From positions 22,663,585 to 22,727,584 of the forward strand of contig NC_067205.1 of NCBI RefSeq assembly GCF_026262505.1: 64,000 nt of DNA, given 5' to 3'. The notes beneath the pieces were generated by a model. It saw nothing but the letters and a program-made list of their open reading frames with translations, did no database searches and was not told the DNA's origin. Below, piece after piece: positions 19,686 to 29,918 of the stretch. Origin of the DNA: Trichomonas vaginalis G3. Its lineage: Eukaryota; Parabasalia; Trichomonadida; Trichomonadidae. Positions within the stretch are counted from its first letter, which is position 1, and each line of letters starts with the position of its first letter. The position numbers and the translations under genes were made by a program.

Positions 19686-20915
19686 ATGTGTTCTATTGAT
19701 TATGAAAGATATGCTAAAGATTTTGGGAATTGGTACAATAATGAGGAATTCATTGGCATGAGATCAGTTACGGAGTTGTCGTTGATTTTTGATCTTTGCT
19801 TATTCTCGACCAAACAATTTTTTGATCCATTCACAATCATAAGTAATAAATTCAAGTTCTCAGAAGTTCATTCTATCATGCAACATGCAAAAATAGGCAA
19901 TTTCGAAAACACAGAAACGGCGTTTGAAATTTTAAATTTTATTTCTAGAATATTAAACAATAGAATTCTCCTTGATATTTCAACTTTCATAAAATTGCAA
20001 AAAGCAGAATCTCAGCCAAATGTGAGCAAGAATATAAAATTTTTGCTAGATTGTCAAAAAAATTCATCAGATTTTGATAAAATCTATGATATATTGCTAA
20101 ATTGCAACCTATATAATGATACAAATGCAATTAAATTTGCATGTATGAGTGAATACACTCAAGTGACTGATAAATATGGTTCATCTTTTCTTCTTTATGC
20201 TGCCCAAAGGAATAATATTGATGCAGTCAAATTCTTTCTTTCTCTTCCAAATGCTGATATATATGCAATTAATCGGAACGGTATTTCAGCTCTTCAACAT
20301 GCATTAAACACAGATAATGCCGAACTAATGAAAATATTAGTTTCTCACTCGAATTTCAATGCAAAATATTATTACAAAGATGGAGGTACAATTCTTCATC
20401 ACGCAGTTCAAGAAAATAAAATAGAAGTTGTTAAATGTCTTTGTTCAATTCCAAGTATTGATGTTAATGCCAAAGATCAATATTCTAAAAAGACACCTCT
20501 TCATTACGCTATTCAAGAAAATTATCATGAAATTTTAAAGTATATGTGCTCCAACAGTAAAATTGACATTAATTCTAAAGATGAGAATAACATGACACCA
20601 CTTCATTACGCAGCTCAAACTAATAACCTAGAAGTTGCCAGAATTATTTGTTCACGAATTGATGTTGATCTCAATGCAATAGATGATAATAAAATGACTC
20701 CTTTGATATATGCCGCCAAATTTAATTCAACAGAAGTTATCAAATATTTAAGTTTCTTACCAAAAATTAATTTCACAGCAACGGATGATCAAGATAAAAG
20801 TGCATATGATTATTCAAACGAAAATAATAATGCCGAGGCCGTCAATATTCTCTCTATTCATCATCCAACCAAAAATAATAGCAATCAACTACATTCAGTT
20901 CCACAACTTAATTAA
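19686..20915 (+). CDS. Ankyrin-repeat protein of the large trichomonad family
   Basis: 409 aa. An N-terminal helical region (~1-150) precedes about seven ankyrin repeats (~155-385) with the consensus TPLHYAxQxNxxEVxKxLCSxxxIDxNAKD. Trichomonads carry hundreds of such proteins with this N-terminal domain (DUF3447-like). They presumably act in protein-protein binding; the partner is unknown. No membrane span. The start is supported by the initiator-like box just upstream. Confidence 0.9.
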   Translation: MCSIDYERYAKDFGNWYNNEEFIGMRSVTELSLIFDLCLFSTKQFFDPFTIISNKFKFSEVHSIMQHAKIGNFENTETAFEILNFISRILNNRILLDISTFIKLQKAESQPNVSKNIKFLLDCQKNSSDFDKIYDILLNCNLYNDTNAIKFACMSEYTQVTDKYGSSFLLYAAQRNNIDAVKFFLSLPNADIYAINRNGISALQHALNTDNAELMKILVSHSNFNAKYYYKDGGTILHHAVQENKIEVVKCLCSIPSIDVNAKDQYSKKTPLHYAIQENYHEILKYMCSNSKIDINSKDENNMTPLHYAAQTNNLEVARIICSRIDVDLNAIDDNKMTPLIYAAKFNSTEVIKYLSFLPKINFTATDDQDKSAYDYSNENNNAEAVNILSIHHPTKNNSNQLHSVPQLN

Positions 20916-21408
20916 AAGCAACCAAATGAAAATTATTTTGTATTTGAAATTGTTTATTGTGCAATCTCAAAATGATTTTGATTATGAAATCAAAATTTTA
21001 AATTTAAATTCATCTTAATAATTTAATATAAAATCTGCTTTTTATCTTATAACAATTTCCAGCAATGAATAAAAATTTCAAGCGAACTGTCTTAAAAGGA
21101 AGTCTGGCTCTTAAAATATCACTATATTGTACTATATCTACTATTTTTCCATTTGAATATAGAGAATGTGAGTTTTTAATTTTATTTTTATTTGATTCTC
21201 CTGAAATATACGTAAGCTTTCAGTTTTCCTCATAAATTTTGTAATAATGATATAATCTAATATAAATGCAATAGTTTGTACAGATTTCCTGAATTGATTT
21301 ACTGAATCTGATAATTTTTGACTAAAACAATTGAAAAAGCACCATAATAAACATTTTAAAATGAATATTTATTCAAATTTCTGATTTTCTTATACAAATA
21401 AAAATAAT
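20916..21408. other. Intergenic, nothing recognised
   Basis: Spacer between convergent genes; no supported feature. Confidence 0.5.
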
Positions 21409-22884
21409 TTAGACTTTATCTCCACTTGACGATGAATGCTTTCCTTTTCCTTTCTTTTTCTTGCAGCAGCAGCAAGCACATATGATAATGACAATGAAGA
21501 GAACGCCGGCGGCACATGCTGCTATAATGAATATTTGTTTATTAGTAAGCAAAGGTGGCCATTCTCTGTGCAGACCCATAAGAACTACTGGATCTGTTGG
21601 ATTCTGACTTGTCGATTTAGCTACGTCATAGAGTGCATTGTTGTCGACTTCGACAGCTGGATGAAAATAGGCATTTTGACTTTCATATTTCTTGTCTTTT
21701 GTAAGATAAAGGTAGTATGGCTTTGATGTGTCTGTTGTTGTTTCTCCATCTGCACCATGTATCTCGTATTTGTATCTGTTAGTTAGGAATCCAAAATTAA
21801 TTTGAGAAGGATTTGGAACGAAAACTACATAAGACTTGTTGAAATCAAATGTTGTTGAATAAGTTTTATAACTAAGGATGATTTCGTAATTATCTATCGG
21901 GCCAATTTGCGAAATGTTGAAAAGGACAAATCTTGCTATTTGATTTCTATTAGAAAACAAATCAATATGATTATTTGCTACATTAGTAAAGAAGGCAACA
22001 TTTTCTTTATGTATTGTCCCAGCACCAGAATCTGGTGGATTTGAGTACCAATATGTGCCGTTAAAAGGCTCATCTTTGTTTGTCTTCATTGTAACCAAAA
22101 CACTATATTGTGGTAGCCTGTATTGGATATGGATCCAGTTATAAACTTCATCTTCAAACTTATATGGGAAAACTACATCGTTAATACCCCATTGAAGTGT
22201 TTCTAGTACATCTGGTCCTGCAGGATATACCGCACCATCAACTGTTTGATCAAAGTACTTTACTTTTGTAATTGGATCTAGATCTGTATGGCATCCGTAT
22301 TGGAAAATCGTTACTCCTGGAATTCCAGATTTCACGATAACATGTCCGATGTTTAATTTCGGCGTTTTATCACCATTTCCTTCAAATTTAATAACTGAAT
22401 ATTCACTGGCAGAAACCGGAAGATCCATAACTTGTCCAATTGGGTACATATCTGATTGTGCCCATGAAGGACCATATGTGAATGCGCCAAGTTTAATCTC
22501 TGGTTCTAGGTGATAAGATAAATCATTCACCGTTGGAAGGAGAACAATATAATAGTTAAAAACATTTGCGAATTTGGAAACAGGAGTAAGAGAAAATGGG
22601 CAATTTCCAATGATAAATTCCACATGTGCTGGCTTTGGAAATGCATCAAAGAAATAGAAAACTTCAGTAGCATTTCCCTTGGGCTCGAGCAAAAGAGGTA
22701 ATTCACCTGTATTAATTGTCATAGTTTCTTTAAACTCGTTCGAGTTCATAATGACTAAATAGTTTCTCATGTTAAAAGGAGTTGGTGGTACGGTTAATTG
22801 AAGTTTACCATTGACCAGAAAGGCGCTATGTTTTCCGGTTTGAACTTGAACCGATAGAGATAAAGAGGAGAATAAAAGAAACAT
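21409..22884 (-). CDS. Type I surface membrane protein, unknown ectodomain
   Basis: 491 aa: a hydrophobic N-terminal signal (MFLLFSSLSLSVQ), a ~430-residue beta-rich ectodomain with a few sequons and few cysteines, one membrane span (~451-472, IFIIAACAAGVLFIVIIICA), then CCCCKKKKGKGK, a palmitoylation- and basic-rich cytoplasmic tail. The overall plan is that of trichomonad single-pass surface proteins. The ectodomain does not match a family I recognise. It has the same layout as the sialyltransferase-like protein, but no shared motif is visible. Confidence 0.8.
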   Translation of the reverse strand: MFLLFSSLSLSVQVQTGKHSAFLVNGKLQLTVPPTPFNMRNYLVIMNSNEFKETMTINTGELPLLLEPKGNATEVFYFFDAFPKPAHVEFIIGNCPFSLTPVSKFANVFNYYIVLLPTVNDLSYHLEPEIKLGAFTYGPSWAQSDMYPIGQVMDLPVSASEYSVIKFEGNGDKTPKLNIGHVIVKSGIPGVTIFQYGCHTDLDPITKVKYFDQTVDGAVYPAGPDVLETLQWGINDVVFPYKFEDEVYNWIHIQYRLPQYSVLVTMKTNKDEPFNGTYWYSNPPDSGAGTIHKENVAFFTNVANNHIDLFSNRNQIARFVLFNISQIGPIDNYEIILSYKTYSTTFDFNKSYVVFVPNPSQINFGFLTNRYKYEIHGADGETTTDTSKPYYLYLTKDKKYESQNAYFHPAVEVDNNALYDVAKSTSQNPTDPVVLMGLHREWPPLLTNKQIFIIAACAAGVLFIVIIICACCCCKKKKGKGKHSSSSGDKV

Positions 22885-23331
22885 AAATGAAAATTATAGG
22901 TGAATTGAATCATATGTATCGTTTTTACATAATTGTGTAGATACTTTTACAAATAGCTCTCAATTATATTTTCTTCCATGACTTTATCATTGATTTGAAA
23001 TGAGGTACGTAAGTTGCATTGAACTTTTGCATTTTCATGCAATTTGTGTTTCAGAGAAATTCAATTCAATGCAAACTCCGAAGATATTCAAAAATTCAGT
23101 GTAAGGAATATAACGATTCAAATTTAGAAATCAAATAATAATGGAAAACTTGTCTTTAAAGGAAATGACTGGTAAAAAATTCCGTTGATCGATTAAATGA
23201 TTAATATAAGAATCATAAAATGTAATCTATTACACTCCTAACCATCAAAGTGATTTGCTATTTTTGAAGTCATTTTATTTTGACTAAAATTTGAAAAATC
23301 ATTTAAAAAAGGAAATAATCTCAATTCAGAT
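22885..23331. other. Intergenic, nothing recognised
   Basis: AT-rich sequence between the surface protein 5' end and element B copy 1; no feature supported. Confidence 0.5.
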
Positions 23332-24384
23332 AAGGGTTTCGTTTTGCTAAAATTGTCACTTTTATAGCATATTTGTTTTTGGATGTTTTGCGAAACCAAA
23401 AAAAAAACTATGATATACAATGTGTGTGTAAAGAAAATACTTTATTTACTAGTTAAAAAATCATTTGGTATTGATCAAGTTATTTTTTCTGGATAAGATA
23501 TTATATGGATAATTGGATAGAAAATACAATTATATAATCTTGTACCTGGTTTAATTAAGCTAATTGTCATCAGAAACTTGTAATTTTTATGAATTTCAGA
23601 TTTTCTTTTCATTACTGCTTTTCTTAATAGGTCAAGTTCTTATTTATGTTATAAAGTATGATATTTACAAATATCAAGTTATCATGTTTTTTGAGAAATT
23701 ATGAGAAACAAACAAAAATGAAAAAGATAGGAATAGCAATGAATAGTGATGTGGGTATAGAAAATGTAAGAGATATGAATGCAAAGCAATCAGTATTTAG
23801 GATATTGACCATAGATTTCGAAAAAAAAATGCTGCATATTGAGCGAAAACTATGATTATATTATAAGGCTGTCATTTAAAGCATAATGAAACTATTCCCT
23901 TTTCATTTTAATCGAATAAGATAGTAAAGATTTTTGAATTAGCTAGAAACTGATGAGATGTTTTCACAAATCAGATTTTAATCTCTATAATGCATAATTC
24001 ACTCAATATCTCAATTTTGAGATTTTGCGAGATATTTTTGCTATCGGTTTCGCAATTTTGACACAATAGCAAGAGGGTTCTATAAGCATTATTATCAACG
24101 TAGAATCTGAATAATATCGAAAGTCAGAAATCTGCACATTTTACCCGACCAAATAGCAAAATAATTTGAATACTTTTTCGCAAAAAACTTTAAAAATCGA
24201 TAAAATATGAAATATAGATATTAAAGAGACTTTTTATATAATATTCATAAAGATTTTCCAAAAATATGATACCGCAAAATTAAAAAAGTGACGTCTTGAG
24301 TGGAGTCAAAGGTCGAAATTGCTAGCTAAATGTTTTTTTAGCGAAATTGCGTATTGTACGTTTTTTTCGCAAAACGAAACCCTT
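23332..24384 (-). mobile_element. Element B, copy 1 (1,053 bp)
   Basis: The ends read AAGGGTTTCGTTTTGC and its reverse complement. Nearly identical over its length to copies at 29919 and 32249 but in opposite orientation. It carries a 65-codon frame (23658-23855 +). The flanking 9-mers AATTCAGAT and ACTTCATAT match at 7 of 9. The right end abuts truncated element A. Confidence 0.85.
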
Positions 24385-24389
24385 ACTTC

Positions 24390-25304
24390 ATATAATATAC
24401 ACATGTTCATGTAAAAACTTTTTTTCCAAAATCCTCAGGAATTAAGGGATTTTTGAATTTTAAGAATTTTTTTCGAATTTTTTCGAAAAAAAAATATTTT
24501 CAGAACAGCCTTAACGGCTAAGATTTAGGAACAATGTTAAGTATCAAAAAGAAAGGAGGTCTGATATAGACAACATATATCGTTGAAGGTTGAAAAAATC
24601 TCTAATATTTGAGCCCAAAATTTCAAATTTTAATTTTTTGAAAAAGAGGCCACCCGTATGTACGTTTATTTGAGAGGAGGATTATATTTTTGAAAGGGTG
24701 AAACATTATGAATATGTTAATTATATAATAATATGTATTATTATAAAAAAGAAAAAATAAAGCACGTTAAAATTTTTCTTTCTTGATTTTTTACAAAATC
24801 TACTTAGAATTATGCAAAATATGACTAAATAATTATAAATTTCAAGTTAAATTTTAATTTTGATAAATAATTTAAATTTCAAAATATCAAGTTCAGTTCG
24901 ACTATGTATGTAGTAATTCCTCAATAAAGTGCCAAAACCCTATTAAAATATATGAACATTTTCACCATTTTAATGTTTTTATTTAAAAATTTGATGGAAT
25001 ATGAGCTTCAAACAATTATTATGTAAATAAAAATAATTAAATATATGTATTTATTCGTATTACAACCGTAGTAAGTCGATTCTTCCTTTCTTCTACTGAG
25101 GTTTGAATTTGATTTCGAATTGTAAAGAGATTCAAAGGGAAAATACTAGCGGATAAAAACTACCTCCATGAAAGGGTCATAATGGAGTCAAGTTGTATTT
25201 TTTGATATTTTTTGCTTTTCGAGCCTAAATAGGTAGCCAAGATAATACCTAAAATAAGGTTCTAAATTCTGAAGTTTACATGATCCTCTCGTGTGCACCC
25301 TTAA
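24390..25304 (-). mobile_element. Element A, truncated inverted copy
   Basis: Reverse complement of 10001-10920, ending at 25304 in GTGCACCCTTAA. The other ~125 bp, including the second terminus, is absent where element B copy 1 ends. Divergence from the full copy is very low. Confidence 0.8.
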
Positions 25305-25402
25305 GAAATTGTAAATATCAGTAGTTTTAACAAATTTAGTATCTGTATAGTGGATATATATTTATTAAAAATACGTTTTCAAATATATTTCTAAGAGACT
25401 TT

Positions 25403-25411
25403 TCAATTTGG
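25403..25411 (+). promoter_or_regulatory. Initiator-like box of the kinase gene
   Basis: TCAATTTGG, 14 bases before the ATG at 25426. It supports that ATG over the upstream TTG. Confidence 0.4.
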
Positions 25412-25425
25412 AAGAAAAAGTGCCA

Positions 25426-26445
25426 ATGATAACCCAGTTTCCTCAAACAATTCATTCATACGTTTTTAAGAAAGCTATTGGAAAAGGAGGATTCTCAACG
25501 GTTTATCTTGTAGAAAGCGAGGTATATCATCAATCTTACGTTGCAAAAGTTACTCCGATTGATAGCGAACCAATCAAAGAAGGTGATGTAGACCCATTGG
25601 ATGCTGAAATTAAAGCTCTTATGAGCTTGTCTCATCAAAACATTATTAGGTTATATGATCACTTTACTGAGGGAAATAATTTTTACATGATTCTCGAGTA
25701 TTGTCAACATGGATCTTTGCAAGATTCAGTTGGAGAAAATGGGCTTCCATTACCGCAATTTATTACCTATGGTAGACAAATTTTATCTGCCCCCGCTTTT
25801 GTTCACTCAAAAGACATTGCTCACCGAGATATCAAGCCCGGAAATATCCTTGTTGACTCCCTTGGACACATCAAATTATCCGATTTCGGAATTTCAATAC
25901 GAAATGCAAACAATGTCGTTTCAGCATTTTCTGGCTCATTCCTTTACGAAGCTCCTGAAGTAATCCTTAAGAAGCCACACAATCCAATGCAAGCTGATAT
26001 TTGGTCACTGGGAGTTCTTTTCGCTTTCTTAATTAATGGAATGACTCCATGGAGAAGTGACAATCTTACAATACTCAAAAATCGAATATGTACAGCATCC
26101 TATAAATTACGATCAAATACACCTCCCGAAGTAGCAGAACTAATTAATAAAATGATCGTTATTGATCCAAATGAAAGACCAACAGCCCAAGAGATATTAA
26201 GCATGCCATTATTCGAAAAGGAATCTGTAGATCCTGTTAATTCTGATTCAGAAGAAATTCAAGATGTTTTATCTCCAAAAGGAAGAGCCAGAAGTCAAGC
26301 GATACCTAGAAATAGATCTTCTTATAGCGCTCAATCAAAAGCAATTAATATTTTCAAAATGAACTTAATGGTTGGAAATAATAAGCTTCCAAAAATTAAA
26401 TCAAGATTCCATAGTGGTCAAGTTGAGACTTTCATTCTCAAATAA
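25426..26445 (+). CDS. Serine/threonine protein kinase
   Basis: 339 aa from the first ATG; the open frame extends to a TTG at 25408 that is not a likely start. Complete kinase domain ~13-262: glycine loop GKGGFSTV, VAK lysine, catalytic loop HRDIKPGN, DFG, activation segment ending APEVIL, DIWSLGVLF in subdomain IX and an R near the end (NERPTAQEIL). All catalytic residues are present, so it should be active. The closest look is CAMK/NEK-like; trichomonad kinomes are large and the subgroup cannot be fixed. The short basic tail (~265-339) is Ser/Arg-rich. Confidence 0.92.
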   Translation: MITQFPQTIHSYVFKKAIGKGGFSTVYLVESEVYHQSYVAKVTPIDSEPIKEGDVDPLDAEIKALMSLSHQNIIRLYDHFTEGNNFYMILEYCQHGSLQDSVGENGLPLPQFITYGRQILSAPAFVHSKDIAHRDIKPGNILVDSLGHIKLSDFGISIRNANNVVSAFSGSFLYEAPEVILKKPHNPMQADIWSLGVLFAFLINGMTPWRSDNLTILKNRICTASYKLRSNTPPEVAELINKMIVIDPNERPTAQEILSMPLFEKESVDPVNSDSEEIQDVLSPKGRARSQAIPRNRSSYSAQSKAINIFKMNLMVGNNKLPKIKSRFHSGQVETFILK

Positions 26446-26769
26446 CTAAATTGTTTGTTTATTTTTATATTTTTATATATTTCATTGATATAAAGCTTAA
26501 AAATATAGCTTTAACAGATATGAATGATTTCAAAATGTTAAGAATTTCAAAAGCCCGTATGTATTTAATAGTAATAAAAAAGAATAGCTCAATATGAAAA
26601 CTCATTCTTGGTTTTCAGAAGTTTGATTGGCATATTCCCAATATATTAATCATTAATAAATCGATTGCATGACAAATTACTTTTGACACGCGGAAGATAA
26701 AGGTATTAATTATAATTTCCTCAAAAATTGTGTTTTAGCAAATATATCTCTTGACAACTCTCATTTTCA
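26446..26769. other. Intergenic, nothing recognised
   Basis: Spacer between the kinase 3' end and the BspA-like relic; no supported feature. Confidence 0.4.
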
Positions 26770-27085
26770 TCACATTTCGCGGAAAATTCCAATAAATTTG
26801 GTTGAGATTGAATTGATAAGATGGATTCTTATTTCTGCATAAGAGTGCAAAGCAAATTTTGCTGAAGAACACTTATCAAGTCCTAATAAATCATCAAATA
26901 CCTCTCTAGTTACCGGCCTTCTGCAAAATGAATCTCCGTTATAATGATTTGTAACACAAATAGTACGTGCATGCTGACTAATATCTTTACACGTTTCTGA
27001 ATCAGTAATATCTTCTGATCCAATGTAAAATAACTCAAAAATGAAATTAGGCAATTAATTAAATGCATCGGATGATCTGAAATTA

Positions 27086-27164
27086 ATAATTTTGTAGCGT
27101 TTTTTAGAAAAATGCGAAGGGAGCGCCAGCGACCGAGTATTTTTCTAAATATGCTACAAAATTA
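27086..27164. repeat. Hairpin with GC-rich loop
   Basis: Arms ATTTTGTAGCG-TTTTTTAGAAAAAT and ATTTTTCTAAATATGCTACAAAAT enclose GCGAAGGGAGCGCCAGCGAC. The loop composition resembles the GC-rich loops of the double-hairpin repeats at 2.2 and 16.0 kb, and the end ATTTTGTAGCG is shared with the adjacent element. Confidence 0.75.
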
Positions 27165-27193
27165 TCATTCTCAATTGAATGATGAATCGAAAG

Positions 27194-27624
27194 AATTTTG
27201 TAGCGTACGATTATTTTCCCTTGAAAAATAAATTAAAAATTTTTGTATATTTAATCATACTGTTTAATGAGCATCCTAATTTACTAAAAATAAAGAGACG
27301 ATAGAAAATATTCAAAAAACTTGATGGCTTTAGATAGTCTTTTCGAGGAGTAACTTTTTCAGTGAATCGTCGAACGCTATCCACTCTCATAACATGTCCT
27401 CTTAATGTCCAAGGTTATGCAACTTTTATCCCCATATTTATTGATCTTCCAAAATTTCAATATCAAATTAGGCTTCAAAGTTCCTAAAACTTTAGCCATG
27501 AATAGGATGTCAATCTTAAAGTCATTTCCTACCTCCTTCATACATGAAATTAAGAATAAAAGTTAATTTTTTAAAGTTTTTTAGTGATAATTTTTCAATG
27601 GAAAATAATCGTATGCTACAAAAT
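27194..27624. mobile_element. Element E, ~431 bp, ATTTTGTAGCGTACG ends
   Basis: Inverted arms 27194-27229 and 27588-27624 share ATTTTGTAGCgTACGATTAT and continue TTTCCcTTGAAAAAT. No credible coding content. It splits the BspA-like relic. The core TACGATTATTTT also occurs in the double-hairpin repeats. Confidence 0.65.
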
Positions 27625-27967
27625 TTTCGATTACTGATCGGGTGAGAATTGGAATTTATAATAACTTTTGAGTTTGAATCTAAATTCACAAAAGCATTGG
27701 CTGTTAATAGACAATGTGATTGATAAATAAATATTGGAATTGGTTTAGCAGTATTTAAAGAATAATCTCCAATTTCAGTAACACTTGAAGGAATAACTAA
27801 TTGATTTATACTTCTCACACCTTCGAAAGCGAATTCTTTATACTTAATTTGGTAATCTGACTTCTGAAACTTTCAGATATATTGCATATGCTGTAATTCA
27901 TATCTATTAAATAATTTCCGTTTGAAGATTTGGTGTAATTGCAATCAATCAAACTCATTTCAAATTA

Positions 27968-28295
27968 TTTTTCGAAGAAAATCTAGAAATGTTACAATGC
28001 TGTCAGCTTAATTATCCACAGCTAAAACAATTCTGGTGGATGGGCACTCTAGCCCTCCGAAAATTACTTAGTCAAGTTTACAGATGAAATCAAATTGAAA
28101 ACACCAAATAAAATGAAGAAAAAAAGCATGAAATTATTGGCATCACTACTTACCACAATTTATTTTAACTGTCCGAAAAGAGAATCCTTCTAAAAACAAA
28201 TCAAAATGTTTTTCTTCACATTCTATACTTAAAAAAGAAATGATAGTCATATTAAGTTAAGTTATTTTAACATGTTTATTAAAGAGATTCTCTAT
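27968..28295. other. Intergenic, nothing recognised
   Basis: Short AT-rich spacer upstream of the BspA-like relic and downstream of PI synthase. Confidence 0.4.
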
Positions 28296-28913
28296 TTACT
28301 CCTTCTTCTCAATCTTATCAAGTGAGTTAGCAGCATGGAAGAACTGGATAACATTGATAAAGTGCTTTGTGAAGAAGAGTGGTGCTAATGCATAAGCAAG
28401 GTAGGTAACAACTTGGACACAAATAGCTGGGATTTGCTCTTTGAAGCTAAGTAAGTATAACATGCATGGCAAGCCTTCAGCAGCGAAAATGAGAACAACC
28501 ATAAACCAGTGGGCAGCGTAATAGAAACGAAGGAGCCATGGACCATCCTTAACGATCTTGTGGGAAGCGCTGCCAGCCTTAAGTGTAGCCAACATGTGAG
28601 CCCAATGAGAGAAGATGTCGAGCCAAACGAAGAAATGGCAAGCAAGTGTAAGTTTTGGATATCTCTGAGCGATCACGAAAAGTAAACCAACAGTAGAGCA
28701 TCTGTCTGTAACCATATCAAGAAGTGCACCAAATTTTGTTGATTGGTTGAAGGCGCGGGCGGCCATACCATCGAACATGTCTAAGAATTGAGATAAGAAA
28801 TAGAATAAGAAGAACAAATATGGCTGTGTATCAGCTATATAATAAGCTGCGAACATAAGGATGATGCGGGTATAACCAATAAGGTTTGGAATGTACAGAT
28901 AAAGAGATACCAT
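28296..28913 (-). CDS. PIS1: Phosphatidylinositol synthase (CDP-DAG:inositol 3-phosphatidyltransferase)
   Basis: 205 aa integral membrane protein, close to yeast Pis1 in length. The CDP-alcohol phosphotransferase signature D-x2-D-G-x2-A-R-x8-G-x3-D-x3-D is complete: DMFDGMAARAFN followed by KFGALLDMVTDR (~44-68). The N-terminus YIPNLIGYTRI is typical of eukaryotic PI synthases, and about five hydrophobic helices are visible. It makes phosphatidylinositol from CDP-diacylglycerol and myo-inositol at the ER. It has higher GC and smoother codon use than most neighbours, as expected for a highly expressed housekeeping gene. An initiator box TCACATCTC lies just upstream. Confidence 0.93.
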   Translation of the reverse strand: MVSLYLYIPNLIGYTRIILMFAAYYIADTQPYLFFLFYFLSQFLDMFDGMAARAFNQSTKFGALLDMVTDRCSTVGLLFVIAQRYPKLTLACHFFVWLDIFSHWAHMLATLKAGSASHKIVKDGPWLLRFYYAAHWFMVVLIFAAEGLPCMLYLLSFKEQIPAICVQVVTYLAYALAPLFFTKHFINVIQFFHAANSLDKIEKKE

Positions 28914-28916
28914 TCC

Positions 28917-28925
28917 GAGATGTGA
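28917..28925 (-). promoter_or_regulatory. Initiator-like box of PI synthase
   Basis: Minus-strand TCACATCTC ends 3 bases before the ATG, matching the trichomonad TCA+1-pyrimidine initiator. Confidence 0.5.
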
Positions 28926-29918
28926 AGCAAAATAGAATTTGAAGACTCATCGTTAAATTTCCGCTCATCCTTTTAAAAAATAAAATGTGTTCAGCTATAT
29001 ACTCTATTCATAATTACATAATAAAATTATCTGAACTTTTAGATTACTCTCAATTCCCGATCATTTTGATCTCAAACCATTTCTTTCAATTTTTCTCTAT
29101 CGCAAGTTATAGAAAATTTTGTCAAGCTCTTATTGTAAATATATTATTTAGCAAGCTTTGATTAAAATGATTTATTGACAAATAAGAATTTTATTCTAAT
29201 CTAATTAAAAATCGCATGTTGGATGAAGATTGTTCGTCAACACTCTGTATGGTATTTTTTGTTATTGCCAAATTTCAATCTGTGATACTCCTTCATCATT
29301 ATCTAGAATAAAATTATTGTTCATTAAAAGGAATAAATTTGGTGCATATATGGGAATATAGGTGTCATATAGGAAAGACATTTTTATCCAAACTTTAAAA
29401 AAAAAAGAAAATTAACGTTAATTTTAAAATCTAATAACGTATTATTCAATAGTAATTTTAGGTCAAATAGTATGATTCATTGAGGAGTGATAAGTGCTCA
29501 TTTTTCTTGTATCTGCTATTTTAATTTTATATTTTTGGAGTAAAATGCTTTGTTTTCCACATGATTTGGATTGTTACATGACTCTTTTATCATGCTGAAA
29601 AGTTATCAGATTTATTACAAAAGATCCCCAATTTTCTCAATTCGATACTAAAATTCTGTGAAAAAGCAAGAAAGTTGCACAAATACTTGGTGTACACGAA
29701 TATATCTATAGATTTATGGAGGGTTTTAAAGAGATAATCATTAATGATTTTTCAACAAAAACTAGATCTGAATGTTGAAAAAAGAGCATTATATTAAATT
29801 TGCAACAATGGATCAAACTTAACCCACAAAGAAATATCGTGATATCATGTGAGTGTAAATATTTCAATTTGGTCTCAAAAAATCTGACATATTGAGCATA
29901 CGATATGCCATCTGAATT
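28926..29918. other. Intergenic, nothing recognised
   Basis: AT-rich, ~1 kb between PI synthase and element B copy 2. An 88-codon minus frame that runs into the B terminus is not credible. Confidence 0.5.

Larger units (their letters stand above)
26770..27967 (-). pseudogene. BspA-like leucine-rich-repeat gene relic
   Basis: On the minus strand a short N-terminal part starts at an ATG near 27967 (MSLIDCNYTKSSNGNYLID). It is followed in another frame by KEFAFEGVRSINQ and LVIPSSVTEIGDYSL, a canonical Treponema-type LRR of the BspA family. A further fragment (26770-27054) may be its C-terminus (ICVTNHYNGDSFCRRPV). The gene is far shorter than family members, is frame-disrupted, and is split by a ~430-bp inverted-repeat element at 27194-27624 and a hairpin at 27086-27164. 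Confidence 0.65.

Noticed and set aside
25408-25425. Longer kinase frame starting at TTG
   Set aside because: TTG is not a likely start in this lineage; the first ATG is at 25426 with an initiator-like box just before it.
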